Assembly (NCBI RefSeq): GCF_002014975.1
Contig: NZ_MUXV01000020.1
Location: 1 to 25,694 of the forward strand
Direction: 5' to 3'
DNA length: 25,694 nt
Origin: Moraxella bovis
GTDB taxonomy: Bacteria > Pseudomonadota > Gammaproteobacteria > Pseudomonadales > Moraxellaceae
Of this stretch, positions 16,219 to 24,758 are shown piece by piece. The notes beneath the pieces are model-generated. The model was not told the DNA's origin. It worked only from the letters and a program-made list of their open reading frames with translations, and searched no databases. How positions within the stretch are numbered: position 1 is the first letter of the stretch; every line of letters begins with the position of its first letter. The translations under genes were made by a program, and so were the position numbers.

Positions 16219-16424
16219 CGAGCTATGGCGACTTGCAGTGGGGTTAAAATATTTTCGGCGTTAAAAAATGTTTCAAAAGCCTTTTTTTGTTTGAGTGAAA
16301 AATCGTTAAAATATTCATTTTCAGTATAAACCCAAATCGGCATCGCTTTTTGAAGGCTTGGAATGAACATCTTTTCTTAGATAGAAGCAATGCCATCTTC
16401 TTTAAAAAATAGATATTTTGTCAT
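16215..16424 (-). pseudogene. Short hypothetical gene interrupted by a nonsense codon
   Basis: Reading from the ATG at 16424 gives MTKYLFFKEDGIASI, then a TAA, then in the same frame EKMFIPSLQKAMPIWVYT and a protein-like continuation (FETFFNAENILTPLQVAIAR) ending at the TAG of 16215-16217. One base change (for example CAA to TAA) would explain the break. Without it the product would be about 69 residues. The ATG lies 38 nt after the stop of the frameshifted gene upstream on the same strand, so they probably formed an operon. I do not recognise the family. The last codon falls inside the 84-bp repeat, so the original 3' end may have been replaced. Confidence 0.4.
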
Positions 16425-16462
16425 TTTTTTGCTTAAAAGTTGAATTGATAAAAAAATAATTT

Positions 16463-17379
16463 TTAACAATCATAACCATAATCTTTAATAGGCAGTTTTT
16501 GCCCAATCACTTTTTCTATCTTTTCTTTTAAATGGTTTTTATCAAAAGCATAACAAGGCAAAATTAAAAGGCGAGTGGTGTATTCTTTGCCCTTTTCTAA
16601 AATGCAAAAATCGTCCCAGCCGCAGCCTTTGGCGGGTAAGGCACGCGTCATTTCAAAGCGTTCTATTTGGTCAAGCGGTACAAATTGAGCTGATATTTCA
16701 TCGGCAATTCCCAAAATTCCATTGGTTGTATCCACCCATAGAACAGGCTTTTTGCCGAAACGCTCTGTTAAAATAGGTGGTCGGCGTTTCACCGATTGAT
16801 ATTCTTTATAATTTCTGGTCAAAGAAATTTCTTCTTCAAAAAGCACAAAATCAGAAATTTGCATCTTGCTTTCATATTTTTCATTCAAAAGTAAATGCGG
16901 ATATTCTCTTTGGTTAATGACTTCAAAATGAAGCTGTTGAGTATCTTTCCAAAAATACAATGATTATTGGTGTCAAAATCAAAACCGATGTCGTAATAAG
17001 GAATATGATTTTTGCGTTCTTTTAAATGCCTGTGCAAAGTGTTTTTTATCGCTAAAACTTCTTCTAAATTAATGGTATAAGGATTAAAAACCACAAAAGA
17101 ATACGACTGAACAGCAATATCCTTTCTGTGGTGGGAAACATAATAAAATCCCCAATTTTTAAAGAGCAGATTTCCCACTCGCACAGGATATTTAAAGGCG
17201 TAGTGGTTGGAAAGTTCCAGCTCCATATCGAGCGTGTTGTTAGGCTCCACGCAGGGCAAGGCGATTATTTCGGCATAAGTGCTATCCCACGAAACGAATT
17301 CTTTTTCAGGCGATTGGACTTCAAAGCCTAAGTTATAATCGTTGTAATTTTTGTCTAAAATTTCATATAGTTTTTTCAT
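16463..17379 (-). pseudogene. Hypothetical protein, frameshifted (possibly immunity-like)
   Basis: Two overlapping frames (17379-16885 and 16960-16463) read as one protein of about 304 residues with one frameshift. The first runs to IGFDFDTNNH and the second continues LYFWKDTQQLHFEVINQ. Changing CATTG near 16961 to CATTTG rejoins them. It starts MKKLYEILDKNYNDYNLGF and ends LPIKDYGYDC. It is soluble, rich in aromatic and acidic residues, and has no signal peptide or enzymatic motif I can name. The start ATG overlaps the stop of a short upstream frame (ATGA), a coupling typical of toxin-immunity pairs, which is why I suggest an immunity-like role. That role is inference only. Its neighbours on both sides are also damaged. 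Confidence 0.5.
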
Positions 17380-17462
17380 TTCAATTTGAAAGTATCAAAA
17401 ATTTGGGCTTTTTCATCGGTATCACGATAAAAAGAGCTGTTATCAGGTTTGAAATTGCCCAT
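17376..17462 (-). pseudogene. C-terminal fragment of an unknown gene, coupled to the next gene
   Basis: A 28-residue frame (MGNFKPDNSSFYRDTDEKAQ to FKLK) ends in a TGA overlapping the ATG of the following gene by 4 nt. Its upstream side runs straight into a TAGGTTGGG-type repeat at 17480, where homology to any gene would stop. It may be the last exposed part of a larger, truncated protein such as a polymorphic-toxin C-terminus. The evidence is its protein-like composition and the ATGA overlap only. Confidence 0.3.
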
Positions 17463-17479
17463 TTTTTCTATGGAAGTTC

Positions 17480-17558
17480 GTAGGTTGGGTTGAGATAACG
17501 AAATCCAATATTTTAAATCCAAAATTTAGACCGTTGGGTTTTGCTATCGCTTAACTCA
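17480..17558. repeat. TAGGTTGGG-type repeat, degenerate copy
   Basis: It starts GTAGGTTGGGTTGAGATAAC, identical to the first 20 bases of the 16135 unit and in the same orientation. It keeps TTGGGTTTTGCTATCGCTTAA, but the terminal arm that should read AACCCAACCTAC is altered to AACTCAAATACG. Together the two copies are direct repeats about 1.35 kb apart around the decayed minus-strand cassette. Confidence 0.7.
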
Positions 17559-17632
17559 AATACGGGCTGACCTTGGAATTTTAATGGTTGCAGATGGTCT
17601 TTGTCAATAGGCGTACCATTTAAAGACGCTCT
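17513..17632 (-). pseudogene. Degraded coding remnant
   Basis: On the minus strand this stretch reads, between two stops, a 39-residue peptide with protein-like content: RASLNGTPIDKDHLQPLKFQ and GQPVFEL, then repeat-derived residues. No start codon or ribosome-binding site is seen. It lies on the upstream side of the degenerate repeat, in the same strand as the cassette. It could be another piece of the gene whose end is at 17376-17462, with the repeat inserted between them. I do not recognise the family. The rest of 17633-17838 has only a small repeat. Confidence 0.22.
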
Positions 17633-17730
17633 TTATAAAAAAGTTATATCTATCACCCCACGCCCACTGATAATAACACCACACCACCAATGTCATCATT
17701 TGTAAGTTTTTGGGGTGCAGGGTAGAAAAA

Positions 17731-17759
17731 AAGTTGGGTTTCGTATTGTAACCCAACTT
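17731..17759. repeat. Short TTGGGTT inverted repeat, third member
   Basis: AAGTTGGGTT (17731-17740) and AACCCAACTT (17750-17759) form a perfect 10-bp stem with a 9-nt loop. The sequence TTTCGTATTGTAACCC resembles the arm of the longer TAGGTTGGG units, so this is probably a minimal or internally deleted copy. It lies 80 nt before the rplU promoter and is not followed by a T-run. Confidence 0.6.
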
Positions 17760-17838
17760 ACAAGCTGAACAAAATTCCCAATCGGCATTAGAACACATTC
17801 GCCCCTTTGACTATACAATGGTCTACACATAAAAATAC

Positions 17839-17867
17839 TTGCACTCCCCGAAAAAATAGCGTATAAT
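17839..17867 (+). promoter_or_regulatory. Sigma70 promoter of rplU-rpmA
   Basis: TTGCAC (17839-17844) and a perfect TATAAT (17862-17867) are separated by exactly 17 nt. The rplU start follows about 80 nt downstream, leaving a leader of roughly 75 nt before a GGAGAG ribosome-binding site. The leader is GC-richer than the surroundings and could hold an autoregulatory structure, but I could not define one. This is the best promoter in the window. Confidence 0.85.
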
Positions 17868-17949
17868 GAGGCGTTTTATCCTAGTCTCGTCCGTTTTCAA
17901 GTGTTGGCAGGTCGCCAATCACGGCAGACAGGTTTCTTGGAGAGTACAA

Positions 17950-18261
17950 ATGTACGCAGTTATCAAAAGTGGCGGTAAGCAACACCGTGTCAGCGTTGGC
18001 GAGACTTTGAAAGTTGAGCTTCTAAAAGCAGAAGTTGGTGCAACCTTGAATATTGAGGAAGTGCTGATGGTAGTAAATGGTGCTGATGTAAAAATCGGTC
18101 AGCCTGTGGTTGCTGGTGCCAGCGTGGTTGCAGAAGTAGTTTCTCACGGTCGTGGCAAAAAGGTGCGTATCGTTAAGCACCGTCGCCGTAAGCACTATCA
18201 CAAAGAGCAAGGTCATCGTCAATGGTACACCGAGCTTAAAATCAACGCAATCAATGGTTAA
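17950..18261 (+). CDS. rplU: 50S ribosomal protein L21
   Basis: Ribosomal protein bL21, 103 residues, the same size as E. coli L21. It begins [14 protein letters not shown] and contains VGDVK-type residues, the basic [15 protein letters not shown] motif and a YTELKI end, all characteristic. It binds 23S rRNA on the large subunit. An upstream in-frame ATG at 17866 is rejected because it lies inside the -10 region. GGAGAG 5 nt before the ATG at 17950 fixes the start. It is followed after 40 nt by rpmA in the usual rplU-rpmA operon, which in many bacteria continues to obgE. Here obgE is about 1.7 kb further on, separated by the inverted CPBP block. Confidence 0.97.
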   Translation: MYAVIKSGGKQHRVSVGETLKVELLKAEVGATLNIEEVLMVVNGADVKIGQPVVAGASVVAEVVSHGRGKKVRIVKHRRRKHYHKEQGHRQWYTELKINAING

Positions 18262-18301
18262 TTTATATACTTTATAAAAAGTATTCACAGGAGATATTCT
18301 C

Positions 18302-18559
18302 ATGGCAACTAAAAAAGCTGGTGGTTCCACCAAAAACGGTCGCGATTCTAACCCAAAAATGCTCGGCGTAAAAGTATTTGGCGGTCAAGATGTCATCGCA
18401 GGTAACATTATCGTGCGTCAGCGTGGCACCGAATTTTACGCAGGTGAAGGCGTAGGCATGGGTCGTGACCACACGCTATTTGCCTTGACTGATGGCGTGG
18501 TAAAATTTGAAAAGAAAGGCGAGTTTGGTCGCCGTTATGTGTCTGTTGTTGGCGAATAA
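18302..18559 (+). CDS. rpmA: 50S ribosomal protein L27
   Basis: Ribosomal protein bL27, 85 residues. It begins [16 protein letters not shown], with the flexible N-terminal tail that reaches the peptidyl-transferase centre, then [31 protein letters not shown] and GVVKFEKKG. No extra N-terminal cleavage peptide (seen in Firmicutes) is present. AGGAGA 7 nt upstream of the ATG is a strong ribosome-binding site. It is second in the rplU-rpmA operon and is followed by a strong terminator. Confidence 0.97.
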   Translation: MATKKAGGSTKNGRDSNPKMLGVKVFGGQDVIAGNIIVRQRGTEFYAGEGVGMGRDHTLFALTDGVVKFEKKGEFGRRYVSVVGE

Positions 18560-18577
18560 TTGGCCAAAGGCTTGACA

Positions 18578-18609
18578 CAAAATCCCACGAGTATACACTA
18601 GTGGGATTT
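18578..18609 (+). terminator. Intrinsic terminator after rpmA
   Basis: AAAATCCCAC (18578-18587) and GTGGGATTTT (18600-18609) form a perfect 10-bp stem with a 12-nt loop and a following T-rich stretch (TTTTTGTTT). It begins 18 nt after the rpmA stop and is well formed. It would end the rplU-rpmA transcript before the minus-strand CPBP gene. Confidence 0.85.
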
Positions 18610-18689
18610 TTGTTTCGGTGATTAAAATTTATTTAACATAATACTTTTTGATGTTTGCGTGGTGTTTTGGATAGGGGGGTATAAAGCCT

Positions 18690-18758
18690 GCGTAAGGTGC
18701 GTATCATGCACCATTAAATAGATTTCATTAAAAACGGTGTGTGGTACGCACCTTACGC
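18690..18758. repeat. Paired AAGGTGCGTA palindromes, same family as 14530-14888
   Basis: GCGTAAGGTGCGTATCATGC starts the left unit (18690-18718) and GGTACGCACCTTACGC ends the right unit (18727-18758), in opposite orientations and separated by a few bases. Each unit is an imperfect palindrome (GGTGCGTATCATGCACC, GGTGTGTGGTACGCACC), and the two also pair with each other over about 14 bp. The sequence TAAGGTGCGTA plus ATTAAA is shared with the hflX-folP cluster 4 kb away. It lies between the rpmA terminator and the end of the CPBP gene. Confidence 0.7.
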
Positions 18759-18799
18759 CTAAGGTTGATTTTGCGGTACTTTTAAAATTTTTGACCGTA

Positions 18800-19556
18800 T
18801 TATTTTGACATGATGACCAACGTTTCCAACACCAAGGCGAAATTGTGTAAAAAATGCAAAAATATGGCAAAGGCAAGTGTTCCCCCTGTGGTTCTGGCAG
18901 AAACAAAAATAAAACTGCTGATAAAATAGAACATTACAGCGGTTGGGTCAAAGTTGTAGTGTGCAAAAGCAAAAACAGCACTGCTAAGAATTAAAGCAAT
19001 GCGTTCGCTTTGAAAGGCATCTAAGGTCGCCCGCCATAAAAATCCACGCATCAGAATTTCTTCATAAATAGGGGCAATAATCACGGTGCTGATTAAGGTT
19101 GCCCAAAGTCCATAAGTTAAAATATCTTCGCTTAACCTAATATGAATAGCTCGGGTGTGATTCGCCCATTGAAATGAATGTAAGCTAATAAAAATAATCG
19201 TCCATAATAATAAAAAATTCCAATTTGGTTTGTTAAATCCCAAATATGAAGACAAACCTTCATAAGAATAATGATAAAGACGATAATGGACAAGCCAAAT
19301 CACAACAAAGGTAAGTAAACATAAACCGCTTTTAAATAAAATCAAAAACCATAATTTCTCATTGTAAGCCAAAAGGATAAATGACTTTAATAATTTCTTC
19401 ATTAAAAAAATGAAAGATAAACGTTGAAAAAATGCCCAATGTGAGAGTTGCAATAGAAAAAATGAGAATTTCTATTTTTGAAAATAAGGGCTCTTCATAT
19501 TCCCAGTTCTCATCAAAATTACCATCAAAATCATTGTCATGTGGTTCTAGGGGCAT
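18800..19556 (-). pseudogene. CPBP family intramembrane metalloprotease, frameshifted
   Basis: The C-terminal frame (19453-18800) shows CPBP/Abi (CAAX protease-like) motifs: APIYEEILMRGFLW with the Glu-Glu and Arg pair, VFAFAHYNF, and FLHFLHNF, all in membrane helices. CPBP enzymes are multi-spanning membrane proteases, some involved in bacteriocin self-immunity. The frame has no believable start of its own (a TTG with no ribosome-binding site). The best start is the ATG at 19556 (MPLEPHDNDFDGNFDENWEY), with AGGA 6 nt upstream, which stops in another frame at 19359. Removing one T from the T7 run (A7 at 19404-19410 on the plus strand) joins both into about 251 residues. It lies 8 nt after the upstream unknown gene. 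Either a true frameshift, phase-variable run, or base-calling error. Confidence 0.6.
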
Positions 19557-19564
19557 GGAGTTTC

Positions 19565-20053
19565 CTACTGATGAGTATGAGAAATAGGTGTGGTGGGGTA
19601 TACATAGTAATGATTGCAATATTTCATATAACGCACAGGAATGCAAGCGGTAGTATAAAATTCATATAACGCTTCGTGTGAAGTGCTAAAGGAGTGGTCA
19701 AATTTAGCAGAACGTTTGATGAGTTCATTGATGAAAGAATCTGTGATGTTATTTGTGCGATTGTCAATTGCCATAAGGTGATTTTCTTCAATGTGTGTGT
19801 TATTAAACTTGATAACTGCTTGAAATTCTTTTGAGATAAGTGAGGGCATGGTGGTTAGCTCCATTTGATAGGGTCGCTCATCTTTATCCCAGAAATATGT
19901 GTGTGAAAAACAAACGTGCCTGTAGTGAATACGTTTGTTGCCTGTGTCATTAATGAGTGTTTGAGTCATGCTTTTAAAAAATAAGCTTTGGTGCAGGTCA
20001 TAATAGCGAAAAATCGGCTGAAAATAAAATCTGGTTGCTAAAATTACTGCCAT
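19565..20053 (-). CDS. Hypothetical protein, possibly membrane-anchored
   Basis: A 162-residue frame with no family I recognise. The N-terminus (MAVILATRFYF) looks like the second half of a membrane helix: the codons upstream in the same frame would read EFTQYWLGIGC, continuing it. No ATG, GTG or TTG is available there, so either a rare start (ATT/ATA) is used, a frameshift has occurred, or the start really is at 20053. The soluble part is polar with CIPVRYMKYCNHYYVYPTTP near the end. Its stop overlaps the ribosome-binding site of the CPBP gene, so the two are co-translated. A TATAAT-like box upstream on this strand faces the obgE promoter. Confidence 0.55.
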   Translation of the reverse strand: MAVILATRFYFQPIFRYYDLHQSLFFKSMTQTLINDTGNKRIHYRHVCFSHTYFWDKDERPYQMELTTMPSLISKEFQAVIKFNNTHIEENHLMAIDNRTNNITDSFINELIKRSAKFDHSFSTSHEALYEFYTTACIPVRYMKYCNHYYVYPTTPISHTHQ

Positions 20054-20198
20054 ACAGCCAATACCAAGCCAATATTGTGTAAATTCATAAATATACGCCC
20101 AGTGTGATGAATGTATTATAATCGTTCGGATATAATTTTTTAACCAACAGATATTTTTTATAAACCGTGCTTTTATGATAAAGATTTTATAAAAAATG

Positions 20199-20207
20199 TG
20201 ATATAAT
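20199..20207 (+). promoter_or_regulatory. Extended -10 promoter of obgE
   Basis: TGATATAAT (20199-20207) is a perfect extended -10 (TGnTATAAT) 31 nt before the obgE ATG. No convincing -35 hexamer lies 16-18 nt upstream, which is usual for extended -10 promoters. GAGA in the leader, 5-8 nt before the ATG, serves as ribosome-binding site. Confidence 0.6.
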
Positions 20208-20232
20208 TACCAGTTAGATTAAAATATTTTGA

Positions 20233-21453
<1,221 letters not shown>

Positions 21454-21478
21454 TGATGGGCTGATATAAGGAAATAGC

Positions 21479-22594
21479 ATGGATAATTTGCCAAAGCGTA
21501 TCGTGGTAAAAATCGGCTCATCGCTACTGACCAACAACGGTCGTGGACTGGACCGTACCGCCATTTATGAATGGGCAAGACAAATCGCCACCTTGCACGC
21601 TCGTGGGATTGAAGTTGTGCTGGTGTCTAGTGGGGCGGTTGCCGAAGGCGTGGTTCGCATGAATCTGCCCGAACGCCCCAAAAAATTGACTGCCTTGCAA
21701 GCCTGTGCGTCCATTGGACAGATGGGGCTGATTGAGACATGGTGGCAAGCGTTAATCCAAAAAGGCGTGCAGTCATCACAGATTCTCTTGACTCATGACG
21801 ACTTAGCTCACCGCTCCCGTTATCTTAACATTAGCCAGACCATGAGCCAGCTTTTGGCGTGGCGTGTCGTGCCTGTCATCAATGAAAATGATACGGTCAG
21901 CTATGGCGAGATAAAATTTGGCGATAATGACACGCTTGGGGCGATGAGTGCGACCATGATAGGGGCGGATTTGTACATTATCCTAACCGATCAAGACGGT
22001 GTATTTACCGACAATCCACGCACCAATCCCAACGCCAAGCTTATCACAAGCGAGCGAGCGATGGCGGATTATCTGTTTGATGTGGCAGGGGACGGTGGTA
22101 AATGGGGGTCTGGCGGTATGCTAACCAAAATCCGTGCGGGGCGATTGACCGCCATGGCAAACTGCCCGACCATCATCGCCAATGGTAAGGTGGAAAATGT
22201 CATCGTGCGACTGGTGGATGGCGAGGCTATCGGCACACGACTCACGACCGACCATGCCGACCGCCTGATTGCCAAAAAGCAATGGCTTGCCACGCACCTA
22301 CGTATGGCGGGCACGCTCATCATCGATGATGGGGCAGTCAAGGCGATTACCGAACAGCACAAATCGCTACTGTCTGTGGGCGTGCTAGACGTGCAAGGTG
22401 ATTTTGACATGGGCGATGTGGTGGAGATTGTTAACACCCAAAAAGTGCGGTTGGCGGTGGGTCAAGTTGGTTTTGATAGCAGTCAAGCCAAACAAATCAC
22501 CCAAAAACACACCGATGAAGTCCTACAAATCCTAAACCTAAGCGACAACGACAAAGCCATTATGGTGCACCGTGATGACATGGCGGTTTTGTGA
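21479..22594 (+). CDS. proB: Glutamate 5-kinase
   Basis: ProB, 371 residues, full length. The amino-acid kinase domain contains RIVVKIGSSLLTNNGRG, VVLVSSGAVAEGV (about 49-61), VINENDTVS, FGDNDTLGAMSATMIGADLYIILTD and the ATP-binding KWGSGGMLTKI. A C-terminal PUA domain (about 280-370) has AGTLIIDDGAV, SLLSVGVLDVQGDFDMGD and QVGF. It phosphorylates glutamate in the first step of proline synthesis and is normally feedback-inhibited by proline. AAGGAA lies 5-6 nt before the ATG. obgE-proB order is common in Moraxellaceae and other gammaproteobacteria as I recall. proA is not adjacent. Confidence 0.97.
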   Translation: MDNLPKRIVVKIGSSLLTNNGRGLDRTAIYEWARQIATLHARGIEVVLVSSGAVAEGVVRMNLPERPKKLTALQACASIGQMGLIETWWQALIQKGVQSSQILLTHDDLAHRSRYLNISQTMSQLLAWRVVPVINENDTVSYGEIKFGDNDTLGAMSATMIGADLYIILTDQDGVFTDNPRTNPNAKLITSERAMADYLFDVAGDGGKWGSGGMLTKIRAGRLTAMANCPTIIANGKVENVIVRLVDGEAIGTRLTTDHADRLIAKKQWLATHLRMAGTLIIDDGAVKAITEQHKSLLSVGVLDVQGDFDMGDVVEIVNTQKVRLAVGQVGFDSSQAKQITQKHTDEVLQILNLSDNDKAIMVHRDDMAVL

Positions 22595-22649
22595 TAGATA
22601 TTTAAAATTTTGATATTGTTTAATAAAGATGCATTTTACAATTTGGGTG

Positions 22650-22719
22650 TGTAGGGGCGAATTGCAATTTGCCCAAAAATGAGCACGTTATTAAAGGGCA
22701 AGTGTCATTTGCCCCTACA
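22650..22719. repeat. TGTAGGGGC inverted repeat downstream of proB
   Basis: TGTAGGGGC (22650-22658) and GCCCCTACA (22711-22719) form a perfect 9-bp outer stem. TTTGCCC and GGGCAA within it pair as a second arm. This general sequence (GTAGGGGCGAATTGCAATT) is a dispersed repeat I recall from many bacterial chromosomes. Lying about 55 nt after the proB stop, it could also end or stabilise the obgE-proB transcript, but no T-run follows. Confidence 0.65.
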
Positions 22720-22791
22720 AATTTACCCAAAGGTATAGTCAATTAACAATGAAAAAATTTTAAAAATTGATTTAACTAAAAGATAATAGTC

Positions 22792-22906
22792 CAAAAAGTA
22801 TGCTGAACTAGGTTTTCCGTTCGCCCTGAGCTATGCCTACGGGTAGGAAAACCGTTATGGTTCGACAAGCTCACCACGAACGGTTTTCTTTGTAGCATAC
22901 TTTTTG
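22792..22906. repeat. 115-bp element with 13-bp perfect terminal inverted repeats, upstream of hemE
   Basis: CAAAAAGTATGCT (22792-22804) and AGCATACTTTTTG (22894-22906) are perfect 13-bp terminal inverted repeats. Inside, GGTTTTCC (22811-22818) and GGAAAACC (22846-22853) pair. The right half carries TTCGACAAGCTCACCACGAAC, a widespread dispersed-repeat core, while the left half has a related CGTTCGCCCTGAGC. The element has no ORF and ends 42 nt before the hemE start, so it forms most of the hemE leader or promoter region. Confidence 0.7.
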
Positions 22907-22948
22907 AACCAGAGCCAACTAAAAATTAACTTAACCAGTGGAATGACA

Positions 22949-24055
22949 ATGACCCAACAATTTGCCCCCCTAAAAAATGACCGCCTACTGCGTGCTTTGC
23001 GTTTTGAGCCTATTGATGTCACCCCTGTATGGATGATGAGGCAGGCAGGGCGTTATTTACCAGAATACAAAGAAACCCGTGCCAAAGCAGGTGATTTTTT
23101 AAGCCTGTGCAAGGACACCGACATGGCGACTGAAGTTACCTTGCAGCCGTTACGCCGTTTTGAGCTGGATGCGGCGATTTTGTTCAGTGATATTTTGACA
23201 ATCCCTGATGCGTTTGGGCTTGGACTTTATTTTGAAGAAGGCGAAGGCCCTAAACTTAAATACACCGTACGCACACCGACCGACCTTGAACGTTTGCCAA
23301 AAATTGATGTAAACAGTCAGCTTGACTATGTGCTAAAAGCGGTAACCAATATCCGAAAAGAGCTAAACGGACAAGTGCCACTGTTTGGATTTAGTGGCAG
23401 TCCTTGGACTTTGGCGACCTATATGGTGGAAGGCGGTTCTAGCCGTGAGTTTCGCCATACCAAAGAGATGATGTACGCCCGACCACAGTTTTTGCACGCC
23501 TTACTTGCCAAAATCTCGGACGCTGTCGTGGATTATCTGGGCGCTCAGATACATGCAGGGGCTCAGATTGTGCAGATTTTTGACAGTTGGGGTGGGGCGT
23601 TGGGTCATCGTCAATTTGTGGAATTTAGCCATAATTATAATCGTGAAATCATCGCCCGCTTAAAAGCCAATCACCCCGATGTGCCTGTGGTCATGTTTAC
23701 CAAAGGCGGTGGCTTATGGCTTGATGCTCAAGCGGACAGTCAAGCCGACTGCTTGGGGCTGGACTGGACAATGCCCCTAGACAAGGCAAGACATGAACTT
23801 AATGATGCTCAAAAGGCTTTGACGGTCAAGCACAAAAAGCTACAACGTCAAAAAGCCATTCAAGGTAACCTTGATCCTGCCACGCTTTACGGCTCGCCTG
23901 CCGACATCAAAAAGGCGGTACATGATATGCTATCAGATGCCTATGTGAATGACAAAACGGGCTATGTGGCAAATTTTGGGCATGGCATTACCCAGTGGGT
24001 CAAACCCGAACACGCTAAGGTATTTGTGGATAGTGTGCATGAGTTTAAACTGTAA
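22949..24055 (+). CDS. hemE: Uroporphyrinogen decarboxylase
   Basis: HemE, 368 residues. It decarboxylates the four acetate groups of uroporphyrinogen III in haem biosynthesis. Motifs: [15 protein letters not shown] (the Arg of RQAGRY binds substrate), [14 protein letters not shown] with the catalytic-pocket Asp, [34 protein letters not shown] and FGHGI near the end. There are 31 residues between GLDW and QGNLDP where homologues typically have about 17, a basic helical insertion containing [11 protein letters not shown] chose the ATG at 22949 because AGTGGA lies 6 nt upstream; an ATG at 22943 is two codons longer. A longer in-frame TTG at 22904 falls in the repeat and is rejected. A terminator follows. 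Confidence 0.95.
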   Translation: MTQQFAPLKNDRLLRALRFEPIDVTPVWMMRQAGRYLPEYKETRAKAGDFLSLCKDTDMATEVTLQPLRRFELDAAILFSDILTIPDAFGLGLYFEEGEGPKLKYTVRTPTDLERLPKIDVNSQLDYVLKAVTNIRKELNGQVPLFGFSGSPWTLATYMVEGGSSREFRHTKEMMYARPQFLHALLAKISDAVVDYLGAQIHAGAQIVQIFDSWGGALGHRQFVEFSHNYNREIIARLKANHPDVPVVMFTKGGGLWLDAQADSQADCLGLDWTMPLDKARHELNDAQKALTVKHKKLQRQKAIQGNLDPATLYGSPADIKKAVHDMLSDAYVNDKTGYVANFGHGITQWVKPEHAKVFVDSVHEFKL

Positions 24056-24070
24056 GCTACTGTCAAAAGT

Positions 24071-24102
24071 AAAAAAAGGGAGAAAATACTTCCTGTTTTT
24101 TT
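24071..24102 (+). terminator. Intrinsic terminator after hemE
   Basis: AGGGAG and CTTCCT pair over 6 bp (one G-T) with an AAAATA loop, extended by the flanking A7 run and the T7 run through A-T pairing. It begins 16 nt after the hemE stop. The shape (A-tract, stem, T-tract) may work in both directions, but the thioesterase on the other strand ends about 50 nt away. Confidence 0.6.
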
Positions 24103-24150
24103 GTGGTTAAGCCAAACTGTTTGCCATGATTTCGCCATTTTGACAAATTA

Positions 24151-24603
24151 TCAGCGAAACGCCATAGGTAGACGACAGGGGCGAATGCCGTGTTCGCTGT
24201 TCATGACGCAAGCAAGGGTAATCACACCAATGGTGGCGACCTTTCCCTGATTAAAATCATCATCACTGCGGTAGATGCACTGAGTCATGATGAGACTGGC
24301 GGGCTTTTTGGCGACATCAGTAATGGCAACGACAAGGTTGTCATCAACCAAAAGTGGTAATTTATAGGTTAAATCAGCGCGACTGACCACAAAATGCACC
24401 TTGCCTTGCTGTCCGTCTGTGCCATCTGCCGTCCCGTTCGTGTCAAAAAAATAACCATTAAAGCCGAGCGATGTCAGCCAATCCCGACGGCAGTTCTCAA
24501 AAAAAGTCAAATGATTGGCATGATAGACGATACCGCCTGCGTCTGTGTGGTTGATATAGACTTTGTGGTGGTTGCTAAAAATGGGTTTTGCTTGAGCAAT
24601 CAT
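24151..24603 (-). CDS. YbgC/4-hydroxybenzoyl-CoA thioesterase family acyl-CoA thioesterase
   Basis: A 150-residue hot-dog-fold thioesterase. The signature HTDAGGIVYHANHLTFFE (about 19-36) contains the catalytic Asp21 and His28 of the YbgC/4HBT family, followed by RRDWL, FVVSRADLTYKLPLLVDDNL (about 72-91) and a C-terminal RLPMAF similar to YbgC RALPKS. YbgC hydrolyses short acyl-CoA or acyl-ACP and is typically encoded next to tolQ. Here it is about 16 kb from tolQRAB, alone on the minus strand between hemE and the HIT gene. AAGGA 6 nt before the ATG fixes the start. A short insertion near residues 55-67 (TNGTADGTDGQQG) is unusual. The family is secure; orthology to YbgC is likely but unproven. 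Confidence 0.82.
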   Translation of the reverse strand: MIAQAKPIFSNHHKVYINHTDAGGIVYHANHLTFFENCRRDWLTSLGFNGYFFDTNGTADGTDGQQGKVHFVVSRADLTYKLPLLVDDNLVVAITDVAKKPASLIMTQCIYRSDDDFNQGKVATIGVITLACVMNSEHGIRPCRLPMAFR

Positions 24604-24717
24604 GGGTTATTCCTTAAATTTTTAACCATTGTACATCTAAATGTAAAAAATATCATCTTTATGTGGAAAGTGTTTTTGTTAAAAATTGAAAAATCAGGGT
24701 GTTTTTAACATGGTTTG

Positions 24718-24752
24718 TGTTAGAATGTAAGTATTCATTTTGTAAAAAGGAG
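24718..24752 (+). promoter_or_regulatory. Extended -10 promoter and ribosome-binding site of the HIT gene
   Basis: TGTTAGAAT (24718-24726) fits an extended -10 (TGnTAGAAT). AAAAGGAG (24745-24752) lies 6 nt before the ATG at 24759 and is one of the strongest ribosome-binding sites in the window. The distance gives a leader of about 25 nt. No good -35 box is present. Confidence 0.5.
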
Positions 24753-24758
24753 TAGCCC

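Noticed and set aside
17604..17798. Minus-strand 64-codon frame between the degenerate repeat and rplU
   Set aside because: It runs through repeat sequence and has low-complexity, Tyr/Trp-rich content with no ribosome-binding site. A different frame here (17513-17632) looks more protein-like.
18622..18906. Minus-strand 94-codon frame across the palindrome pair and the CPBP 3' end
   Set aside because: It overlaps the repeat and the C-terminus of the CPBP frame and reads as Cys/Trp-rich nonsense.
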